NCBI GenBank assembly: GCA_946886375.1
Contig: CAMPIL010000260.1
Span: 1-5,270, forward strand
Direction of reading: 5' to 3'
Source: an uncultured Phycisphaerales bacterium
Lineage (GTDB): Bacteria; Planctomycetota; Phycisphaerae; Phycisphaerales; SM1A02
Length of the DNA: 5,270 bases
Shown here: positions 1 to 4,736 of the stretch, in pieces
How the letters are laid out: every line of letters begins with the position of its first letter
Position numbering within the stretch: position 1 is the first letter of the stretch
Made by a program: the position numbers and the translations under genes
The notes under the pieces: generated by a model
The model's database searches: none
What the model saw: only the letters and a program-made list of their open reading frames with translations
What the model was told of the DNA's origin: nothing

Positions 1-359
1 GGCACGCTGTTGTCGGGATAGTGACTCATGTCGGTGTACATTTGCATGGCGCTGTTGGCGTCGCCGGCGACTTGCCAGCCGGTGAGATAAATCGCCTTGA
101 GTCCCGCCTGCGCCTGCTGGACCGCCTGGTTGCCGGTGAGCGCCCCCAGGGCGCGCACGCTGGATTCTGAATGCAGCAGGTGCCACAGTCGTTCCGCGCC
201 CAGCCGCGCGATGGTGTGGTCCACTTCGACCGTGCCGCGCAGCCGAACGACGTCGGCCGGCCCGTACGGGCGTGCCACGCCGGCCCAGCGCGGATGCTCG
301 GCCCAGATGGCGGTCAGGTCGGCGATCTGTTGCTCTCTCACGGTCGATCGGCGGATCAT
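1..359 (-). CDS. aceA: Isocitrate lyase, N-terminal part (cut by window edge)
   Basis: Isocitrate lyase cleaves isocitrate to glyoxylate and succinate, the first step of the glyoxylate bypass, in the cytoplasm. The 119 visible residues align along their whole length with the N-terminus of E. coli AceA: an RW-x-G-(I/V)-x-RPY motif (residues 24-32), DVV-x-LRG (36-42), ALTG-x-QA-x-QQ (73-82) and (L/T)GWQVAGDAN (92-102). From family knowledge, the GW pair binds glyoxylate and the Asp of the YPDQ motif lies near the metal; here these are T93-G94-W95 and D110. The usual Ser before GW is Thr, and PDQSLYP reads TDMSHYP. The catalytic KKCGH motif lies beyond the window. The ATG start (359-357) overlaps the aceB stop as ATGA, and a GGGAG Shine-Dalgarno (367-371) sits 7 bases upstream inside aceB, so the start is well supported and translation is probably coupled. 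Family identity is near certain; completeness of the gene cannot be seen. Confidence 0.95.
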   Translation of the reverse strand, partial: MIRRSTVREQQIADLTAIWAEHPRWAGVARPYGPADVVRLRGTVEVDHTIARLGAERLWHLLHSESSVRALGALTGNQAVQQAQAGLKAIYLTGWQVAGDANSAMQMYTDMSHYPDNSV

Positions 360-1981
360 CGAGTGGCTCCCATGGGTTGGACCTCTTCCAGTTGCTCGTA
401 CGCGCGCAGGGTTAGGAACTCCGCAAATGTGTCATCCAGCGCAAGGCGATTGAACAGCGAAACCGCCACGTCAAGTTGGCGATGCTCGACCGTGTCGCCG
501 CGCATCTCGCCGTGAATGACATCGAGTTCCTGATTGAGGACGCGCTGGTACAAATCTGTGTTGATGGCGCGGCCGTCATCAAGGAGTGCAGCGGGATGGT
601 GCAGCCACTGCCAGACCTGTGCGCGGCAGATTTCGGCGGTGGCCGCGTCCTCCATCAGGTTGTTGATGGCCACCGCGCCGTTGCCTCCCAGCCACGCCTG
701 AAGATAGCGCACCCCCACCGCGATGTTGGTGCGCAAGCCATGCTCGGTGATCTCGCCGGCGGGCACGCGGAAGTTCAGCAGTTCATTTGCGGTGACGTGA
801 ACCTCATCGCGCAGCCGATCTTTCTGATGCGGCTGGTCGCCAAGCGCGTTGTCGAAGACTTCCATCGCGACCGGCACGAGGTCCGGATGCGCGACCCATG
901 TTCCATCGAAGCCGTCGGCGGATTCGCGCAACTTGTCCTGGCGCACGTTCGCCAGGGCGACGGCGTTGACGCGCTGGTCCTTGCGCGTGGGGATGAACGC
1001 CGCCATGCCCCCCATCGCGTGCGCGCCGCGCCGGTGGCAGGTTTTCACCAGCAGTTCCGTATAGGCGCGCATAAACGGCACGGTCATGGTGATCTGCGCG
1101 CGGTCCGGCAGCAACGCGCTGGAATGCGCCCGGAATTTCTTGATGATGCTGAAGATGTAATCCCACCGCCCCGCGTTCAGGCCGACGATGTAGTCCTGCA
1201 ACTCGTAGAGGATCTCTTCCATCTCAAACGCCGCGAGAATCGTCTCGATCAGCACCGTGGCCTTGATCGAGCCGTGCGGCAGTTCCAGGTACTGCTCGGT
1301 GAATTCAAAGACCTCGTTCCACAGGCGCGCTTCAAGATGGTTTTCCAGTTTCGGAAGGTACAGGTAGATTCCAGTCCCCCTGTCCAGAAGGGCTCGGGCG
1401 TTGTGGAAGGCAAACAGGCCGAAATCAAAGAGCGAGGCTGAGACCGGCCGGCCTTCGCAGTGCAGGTGACGCTCTTCCAAATGCCAGCCGCGCGGCCGAA
1501 CCATCAGCGTGGCGGTGCGCTCACCGAGTTTGTACGACTTGCCTTCTGGGCTGGTGAACGCAAGCGTGCCGGCGATGGCTTGGCGCAGATTCGCCTGGCC
1601 GCGCACCATGTTGGCCCACGTGGGCGAGTTGGCGTCCTCGAAATCGGCCATGAATGCGCTCGCGCCGGAGTTCAGCGCGTTGATGATCATCTTCTTGTCG
1701 GTTGGGCCGGTGATTTCGACGCGGCGATTCTGCAAGTCGCTCGGAATGGGGCCGACCTTCCAATCGCCGTTGCGCATCCAGACGGTGGCGGGCAGAAAAT
1801 CCGGGCGCTGGCCCGAATCGATCGCGGCCTGCCGCTCGACGCGGCGCTGCAGCAGCATGCGGCGGCGAGCGCCGAATTCAGCCTCCAGCCGGGCGATGAA
1901 CGCCAGCGCATCGGGTGAAAGCACCTCGACGGCATCGGTCGGCGGCGCGTGGGTGATGTGGGCGGATTGCAGGGCGATCAT
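356..1981 (-). CDS. aceB: Malate synthase A
   Basis: Malate synthase condenses glyoxylate with acetyl-CoA to malate and CoA, the second step of the glyoxylate bypass. The 541-residue product has the length of the A isoform (E. coli AceB is 533) and aligns with it end to end: RRVEITGP (86-93), MADFED (111-116), VRPRGWHL (161-168), LPKLENH (209-215), [12 protein letters not shown] (266-277), [10 protein letters not shown] (322-331), DGTW-x-AHP (359-366) and MEDAATAEI (443-451). By alignment with E. coli AceB the catalytic Arg is R162, the catalytic Asp is D445, and E246 and D274 (28 apart, as in other malate synthases) should bind Mg. The family signature normally starts (K/R)-x-H before VGLN; here it reads Q-D-Y, with Y264 in place of His. 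The start is fixed by a perfect AAGGAGG six bases upstream of the ATG. It is the first gene of an aceB-aceA pair, the order seen in enterobacterial aceBAK. A kinase/phosphatase gene cannot be judged because the window ends. Confidence 0.98.
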   Translation of the reverse strand: MIALQSAHITHAPPTDAVEVLSPDALAFIARLEAEFGARRRMLLQRRVERQAAIDSGQRPDFLPATVWMRNGDWKVGPIPSDLQNRRVEITGPTDKKMIINALNSGASAFMADFEDANSPTWANMVRGQANLRQAIAGTLAFTSPEGKSYKLGERTATLMVRPRGWHLEERHLHCEGRPVSASLFDFGLFAFHNARALLDRGTGIYLYLPKLENHLEARLWNEVFEFTEQYLELPHGSIKATVLIETILAAFEMEEILYELQDYIVGLNAGRWDYIFSIIKKFRAHSSALLPDRAQITMTVPFMRAYTELLVKTCHRRGAHAMGGMAAFIPTRKDQRVNAVALANVRQDKLRESADGFDGTWVAHPDLVPVAMEVFDNALGDQPHQKDRLRDEVHVTANELLNFRVPAGEITEHGLRTNIAVGVRYLQAWLGGNGAVAINNLMEDAATAEICRAQVWQWLHHPAALLDDGRAINTDLYQRVLNQELDVIHGEMRGDTVEHRQLDVAVSLFNRLALDDTFAEFLTLRAYEQLEEVQPMGATR

Positions 1982-1987
1982 GCGCTG

Positions 1988-1994
1988 CCTCCTT
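1988..1994 (-). promoter_or_regulatory. Strong Shine-Dalgarno site of aceB
   Basis: Read on the minus strand, AAGGAGG stands six bases before the aceB ATG (1981-1979). This is a near-perfect anti-16S match and decides the start. It is the strongest ribosome binding site in the window; the O-methyltransferase and FmdB-like genes have none that is clear. Confidence 0.85.
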
Positions 1995-2115
1995 GCAGGA
2001 CGATTGAACGAAACTCGCGACCCGAATCATTGCAGACAGAGCGCGATCGCCGTGTAGGAAGCAGATGGTATTTTCAGCGGTCGGCGGGAGGGAACCACAA
2101 GCAACACAGAGGAGC

Positions 2116-2139
2116 ATTCCAATTTCGATCCATCGGAAT
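2116..2139. repeat. Imperfect inverted repeat upstream of aceB
   Basis: The arms ATTCCAAT (2116-2123) and ATCGGAAT (2132-2139) are reverse complements except at one position, and an 8-base spacer separates them. The dyad lies about 135-158 bases before the aceB ATG. Its size and spacing fit a dimeric repressor or activator site, or a small hairpin; the sequence does not tell which. It matches no operator I recognise. Confidence 0.4.
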
Positions 2140-2201
2140 CTCGCCTTCCATTGGTCCCGGATCTTCTATGTGTGCTCGGCGTGCTTGTGATTCGATGTTA
2201 A

Positions 2202-2867
2202 TCAACGCACCCGCCGGCCGACCAGGACACCCTGGCGCAGTGGGATCGCAACGGCTTGGAAATCCGGATCGCCTGCGACGAGCCGATTGAAACGGTCGGC
2301 CGCTTCCCGCGATGGATCGCCGATGGAATCGATCCACCACGAGTTGGAACCGTACACGTTGTCGGCGATGATCAGACCTCCCACTGCGATCAACGGGCGA
2401 ACGATCTTCCAGTACGCGGGATACTCGGTCTTGATCGCGTCAAGAAAGACAACATCCACCGAACCGGCCTGCAATTTGGTCGCGAGTTGGGGCAGAACAT
2501 CCAGCGCGAAACCGCGGCAGATTTCGACACGATCGGCGACACCTGCGATTTTGAACTGCTCCTGCGCGAAGTCGGCATGGAGTTTTTCAGGTTCGACGGT
2601 GTAAAGTTTGCCGTTGGGTGCGAGCCCGCGCGCGATCCAGATGCCGGAGTAGCCACCCAGCGTGCCGACTTCGATGGCGAGTTTCGCGCGCGTCATGCTG
2701 GTGAGGATCATGAGCAGTCGTCCGACTTCCGCACTCACCGCGATATCGGGCAGGCCTTTGGCGATTGCGCGTGTCATCAGCCCGGCGAGATGATCGTCCT
2801 GCTCGCCAAACACTGCGTGCGCGTAGTCGTTGGTGTATCGCCAGCGGTCGGGGGTCATGTCCACCAT
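2202..2867 (-). CDS. Class I SAM-dependent O-methyltransferase (family 3, YrrM/COMT-like)
   Basis: This 221-residue protein is a small soluble methyltransferase of the cation-dependent O-methyltransferase type (methyltransferase family 3, the group with COMT, CCoAMT and bacterial YrrM). The SAM-binding motif I is seen as IEVGTLGGYSG (65-75), followed by the acidic end of strand 2 in YTVEPE (89-94), which should hold the SAM ribose. VVFLDA (139-144) and IIADN (166-170) supply the expected metal ligands D143, D169 and N170. R192-F193-N194 near the C-terminus also fits the family. The usual DADK motif reads DAIK (143-146). Members methylate catechols or related hydroxylated small molecules or tRNA bases; the substrate here cannot be inferred. 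There is no signal peptide. The ATG at 2867 has no clear Shine-Dalgarno; a second ATG three codons in is an alternative. The gene stands alone, 220 bases from aceB and 315 from the upstream gene. Confidence 0.9.
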   Translation of the reverse strand: MVDMTPDRWRYTNDYAHAVFGEQDDHLAGLMTRAIAKGLPDIAVSAEVGRLLMILTSMTRAKLAIEVGTLGGYSGIWIARGLAPNGKLYTVEPEKLHADFAQEQFKIAGVADRVEICRGFALDVLPQLATKLQAGSVDVVFLDAIKTEYPAYWKIVRPLIAVGGLIIADNVYGSNSWWIDSIGDPSREAADRFNRLVAGDPDFQAVAIPLRQGVLVGRRVR

Positions 2868-2958
2868 GCGCGCAGTCTACTTCGGAAGGCGTGCGTTCAC
2901 ACCTCCGCGCATCGTTTCTCCCCCCGCATGCGGATTGGCGGGACGCTGCGGACGTGTG

Positions 2959-2982
2959 ATCGGATGATCGGGTAATCGGAGT
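2959..2982. repeat. Three tandem 8-base repeats
   Basis: ATCGGATG, ATCGGGTA and ATCGGAGT follow each other without gaps. The first five bases are invariant and the last three vary. The array lies 92-115 bases upstream of the O-methyltransferase start, inside its likely leader. Confidence 0.6.
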
Positions 2983-3020
2983 TCAGGTCATTGTGCGACG
3001 GCATTCCCGTGCACGGTGTG

Positions 3021-3049
3021 ATTGTGTTATTACAAAAACACGATATCAA
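3021..3049 (-). promoter_or_regulatory. Candidate promoter for the O-methyltransferase gene
   Basis: On the minus strand TTGATA (3049-3044, five of six bases of the -35 consensus) is followed after exactly 17 bases by CACAAT (3026-3021, four of six of the -10). The stretch is clearly AT-richer than its surroundings. A start near 3014 would give a leader of about 145 bases. Spacing and composition are good, but the -10 is weak, so this is a guess. Confidence 0.35.
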
Positions 3050-3113
3050 ACGACGCTTGACACTTCGCCGGTGGTGGCGATTTGAGTGAGGTGGTGATCT
3101 CAGGCTGCGTCGA

Positions 3114-3130
3114 TTCGCGCCTCTCGCGAA
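3114..3130. repeat. Small perfect hairpin downstream of the FmdB-like gene
   Basis: TTCGCG (3114-3119) and CGCGAA (3125-3130) are perfect reverse complements with a five-base loop. It lies about 52 bases past the FmdB-like stop codon and could fold in that transcript. No T-run follows on either strand, so it does not qualify as an intrinsic terminator by itself. Confidence 0.35.
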
Positions 3131-3182
3131 GACGCGCACGCTGTGAGAAACGCAGCGCGGCGAGAAACGGCGCGAAGAAAAA

Positions 3183-3476
3183 TCAGTCCGCAGAGATGAC
3201 GTTGGGGCCCTTGCCCGCTTTCTTTTCGAACTTGCCGTCACCGGCACGCTGGTACTTGGTGAAGCCCAGCCGGTCGAGGTTCTTGTCGCTGAGTTTCTGC
3301 TTGGTGGCGTGATCGGACCAGTTGCCGGGGATGTTGGGCGCAGTGATGACCCGCCGCGCGGCCTTGCCCGATTCGGGGTGCTTGGTCAGCGGCGCATCAG
3401 ACATTTTCTGGAAGACCTCGAAGGTCTCGCCATCGGAGCCGTCATCGTTGATGATCTGGTAGACGTAGGTTGGCAT
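3183..3476 (-). CDS. Small FmdB-like protein lacking the zinc-ribbon cysteines
   Basis: The 97-residue product opens with MPTYVYQ, then ETFEVFQKMSDAPLT (17-31), HPESG (33-37) and RRVI (41-44). This follows the FmdB-family putative regulator pattern (MPTYEYxC..C.HxFE.FQ.MSDPPL..CPxCG..VRR). In the canonical family two CxxC knuckles bind zinc. Here the first is replaced by IINDDGSDG, about four residues longer, and the second CPECG reads HPESG; there is no cysteine in the protein. Residues 50-97 form an additional Lys-rich tail with a GFTKY motif (71-75). FmdB family function is poorly known (putative regulatory protein), so none is assigned. I chose the ATG at 3476 because it places MPTY at the N-terminus as in the family. 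An in-frame ATG at 3536 would add 20 residues of Ala/Arg-rich sequence with no family match. Neither start has a good Shine-Dalgarno. Confidence 0.8.
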   Translation of the reverse strand: MPTYVYQIINDDGSDGETFEVFQKMSDAPLTKHPESGKAARRVITAPNIPGNWSDHATKQKLSDKNLDRLGFTKYQRAGDGKFEKKAGKGPNVISAD

Positions 3477-3525
3477 TGGGAATCGTTTATGGTACGCGAA
3501 GCGGCGTGTTGCGGCGTTGGGGGCA

Positions 3526-3562
3526 ATTGTATTCATCTGAAATCAGGGCGATCACAATCGCC
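3526..3562 (-). promoter_or_regulatory. Dyad and possible -10 upstream of the FmdB-like gene
   Basis: GGCGAT (3547-3552) and ATCGCC (3557-3562) form a perfect six-base inverted repeat with a four-base loop, 24 bases past the acetyltransferase stop. It has no T-run after it, so it is either a weak transcript-end hairpin or an operator. On the minus strand TACAAT (3531-3526), a good -10, follows, but the only -35-like TTGTGA is 20 bases upstream, which is too far for a standard promoter. If used, transcription would start after the 3536 ATG, which supports the shorter start at 3476. Confidence 0.25.
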
Positions 3563-3585
3563 ACGCGGTTCTTCACACTCATTCG

Positions 3586-4446
3586 TCAAAACAGGATTGA
3601 CGGCATGAACCCACCAGCCGGTTCGCTGTACAGACCGACCGTCATCAGGTTGAGCGGCTGCACGACCCTGAATCCGTTTTGCAGGCACCACTGGAACAAT
3701 TCAGCGCGGCGAACGGGAACGATGAATCCCGGCCCTGTAATCTGCGTTGCCAGGCCGATGAGCGGTTGCAGGTCATGGTTTGTCTCACCGACCGCGTGGC
3801 CAAAGAAACCGATCTGTGTCGCGTAACCGGTGATTCGGCTATGGCGCTCAACTATGGTTGCCGTGTTTTGTGCGATCGCGCCGCGAAGTTCACCATCACG
3901 ATGATGGCCATGCACGCGGCAACACAGTTCGTTGCATGACGTGATATCCGCTTCCTCGGCCGGCCTTACTTTGTATCCATGAAACGTGCCGCCGCTGTAC
4001 GTGCCGTTCATCACCACAAGCGGTTCTCGCACGATGAATCCGAGTTTGGCGTACAGCGAAAGCGAACGGCAGTGAAAGCCCGCCTGCACGAGCCGCACGC
4101 CGGCAAACCCCCGGGCTTGGCCGCGTGTCAGCGCCTCCTCCATCATCCGCCGTCCGATCGATGCGTTCTGCAGCGACGGGTCAACGGTGATCGGACCAAC
4201 GCCCGCGATGGGACCGTTCTCCCAAAGAAAATTGCTGCCCACGATCTGGCCACCCATTTCCGCGACGATGGAGTACACGTCGGCCTGCGCGAGCATCCAG
4301 GAAAGCAGGCCAATGGCCGCATCGGGGGTGGGGAAATCCGGAGGAAAGTTGTGTTTGGCGGAAATGGCGGAGAACGCCTCGAAACAGATCTGGCCGCATC
4401 GCGGCGCGTCCTCCGGACGTCCCCTTCGAATCGACAGTTTGGTCAT
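3586..4446 (-). CDS. GNAT-family N-acetyltransferase with probable tandem GNAT fold
   Basis: The 286-residue protein begins as a typical GNAT domain: IRRGRPEDAP (6-15), a strand-4 segment GPITVDPSLQ (84-93), the acetyl-CoA loop Q93-N-A-S-I-G98-R-R, helix MMEEALTRGQ (101-110) and a C-terminal LYAKLGFIVRE (131-141), the usual (Y)xKLGF of the family. In the loop consensus Q/R-x-x-G-x-G/A the middle Gly is Ser96. A second unit begins at KVRPAEEADI (159-168), which looks like the start of another GNAT fold, and ends in NLMTVGLYSEPAGGF-x-PS (266-283). The second unit shows no CoA-binding loop, so it is likely degenerate and structural. Known relatives transfer acetyl groups from acetyl-CoA to amines on small molecules or proteins; the substrate is unknown here. 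The ATG is supported by AAGGAA (4454-4459) with a 7-base spacer. The gene is monocistronic to the eye. Cys and His are common in 171-224 (CNELCCRVHGHH), but this does not form a recognisable metal site. Confidence 0.88.
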   Translation of the reverse strand: MTKLSIRRGRPEDAPRCGQICFEAFSAISAKHNFPPDFPTPDAAIGLLSWMLAQADVYSIVAEMGGQIVGSNFLWENGPIAGVGPITVDPSLQNASIGRRMMEEALTRGQARGFAGVRLVQAGFHCRSLSLYAKLGFIVREPLVVMNGTYSGGTFHGYKVRPAEEADITSCNELCCRVHGHHRDGELRGAIAQNTATIVERHSRITGYATQIGFFGHAVGETNHDLQPLIGLATQITGPGFIVPVRRAELFQWCLQNGFRVVQPLNLMTVGLYSEPAGGFMPSILF

Positions 4447-4453
4447 GTTCCAA

Positions 4454-4459
4454 TTCCTT
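4454..4459 (-). promoter_or_regulatory. Shine-Dalgarno site of the acetyltransferase gene
   Basis: Minus-strand AAGGAA lies seven bases before the ATG at 4446. It fixes the start given and agrees with the normal N-terminal length of a GNAT domain. Confidence 0.6.
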
Positions 4460-4496
4460 GAGTAGATGCGACGTTTGGGAGCGAATCGTAGAACCT

Positions 4497-4525
4497 ATTG
4501 CAGAACCGCGAGTTCTGAAATTCAA
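4497..4525 (-). promoter_or_regulatory. Candidate promoter with internal dyad for the acetyltransferase gene
   Basis: On the minus strand TTGAAT (4525-4520) and TGCAAT (4502-4497) are separated by exactly 17 bases, each matching four of six consensus bases. Between them, and touching the -10, lies a perfect six-base inverted repeat: CAGAAC (4501-4506) and GTTCTG (4512-4517) with a five-base loop. A dyad in the spacer would suit a repressor that blocks polymerase. The implied leader is about 45 bases. Both boxes are weak, so the call rests on spacing plus the dyad. Confidence 0.35.
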
Positions 4526-4593
4526 CGCAGAAGCGCAGATATCGCAGAGAGATTTTTGATCCGCAGATGAACGCGGATGGACACTGATGAGAG
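4526..4593. repeat. Block of short degenerate repeats (CGCAGA and C-x-GATG units)
   Basis: CGCAGA occurs four times in 42 bases (4526, 4534, 4543 and 4562). It is followed by three abutting 10-base units, CAGATGAACG, CGGATGGACA and CTGATGAGAG (4564-4593), sharing C-x-GATG-x-A. From memory, strings of this type (GCAGAGGCGCAGAG... and CCGCAGATGAACGCAGATG...) recur between genes in Planctomycetota, Verrucomicrobiota and some other phyla. I cannot confirm this here. No inverted terminal repeats, target duplication or transposase is seen. Confidence 0.65.
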
Positions 4594-4638
4594 AAAGGGA
4601 TTAGGGATCAGCAGCCGTGCAGCCCTTTGAATCGGCGG

Positions 4639-4692
4639 CATCTGCGATTTCTGTAGATTCTCGCCCGGCCTCAGCTCATTCCTCATCTGCGG
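4639..4692. repeat. Two inverted copies of the CGCAGATG unit
   Basis: CATCTGCG occurs at 4639-4646 and 4684-4691. Both are the reverse complement of CGCAGATG at 4562-4569, and the second extends to a perfect ten-base match (4683-4692 against 4561-4570). The arms would enclose a loop of about 70 or 112 bases. The block lies between the gamma-glutamyltransferase stop and the acetyltransferase promoter, so it may act as a transcript-end structure or be the far edge of a repeat element. Confidence 0.5.
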
Positions 4693-4736
4693 CCCTGCGG
4701 TCAAATCCAATTGAAAGATTTCGGGATCGCTTCTCA

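Larger units (their letters stand above)
1982..2201 (-). other. Intergenic leader of the aceBA operon
   Basis: These 220 bases separate the O-methyltransferase stop from the aceB start. No believable ORF is present on either strand. The part next to aceB holds the Shine-Dalgarno site. An imperfect inverted repeat lies at 2116-2139. I could not find a -35/-10 pair with good spacing: an AT-rich GAAAATA stretch at about 2068-2075 (minus strand) could be a -10 but lacks a partner. The operon promoter probably lies in this gap, because the upstream gene is functionally unrelated. A weak AACCACAAGCAACACAGAGG stretch (about 2093-2112) is reminiscent of the short-unit repeat at 4526-4593 but too diverged to claim. 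Confidence 0.5.
2868..3182. other. Non-coding gap with candidate promoter and short repeats
   Basis: No ORF here looks like a real protein on either strand. The gap contains, from left to right: three tandem 8-base units starting ATCGG (2959-2982); an AT-rich island with a candidate minus-strand promoter (3021-3049) and a GTGTT/AACAC dyad (3024-3041); a perfect TTCGCG/CGCGAA hairpin with a 5-base loop (3114-3130); and two direct copies of GAGAAACG (3145-3152 and 3162-3169). It probably carries the promoter and long leader of the O-methyltransferase and the 3' end of the FmdB-like transcript. Confidence 0.5.

Noticed and set aside
476..1441. Long plus-strand open frame (321 codons) opposite aceB, and another at 1460-1918
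   Set aside because: They lie wholly antisense to a well-conserved malate synthase, their residue composition is Arg/His/Val-rich in the manner of GC-rich shadow frames, and no family motif is seen.
2181..2210. Bulged hairpin (GTGC...GATT / AATC...GCAC) at the O-methyltransferase stop codon
   Set aside because: The stem is interrupted, and no T-run follows in the direction of transcription, so a terminator call is not supported.
2256..2975. Plus-strand open frame of 239 codons opposite the O-methyltransferase
   Set aside because: It is a shadow of the conserved minus-strand gene and contains no recognisable domain.
3057..3062. Perfect plus-strand -35 hexamer TTGACA
   Set aside because: No acceptable -10 follows at 16-18 bases (ATTTGA at 17) and there is no plus-strand gene downstream.
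2897..3247. Minus-strand ORF of 116 codons across the 2868-3182 gap
   Set aside because: It is very Arg/Ser-rich, overlaps the FmdB-like gene in another frame and includes the tandem repeats and AT island; it does not look like a protein.
3979..4461. Plus-strand open frame of 160 codons opposite the acetyltransferase
   Set aside because: It is antisense to a GNAT gene with clear motifs; Arg/His-rich composition suggests a shadow.
4526..4593. Possible CRISPR-like array
   Set aside because: Units are only 6-10 bases, abut or nearly abut, lack spacers of even length, and no cas gene is present.
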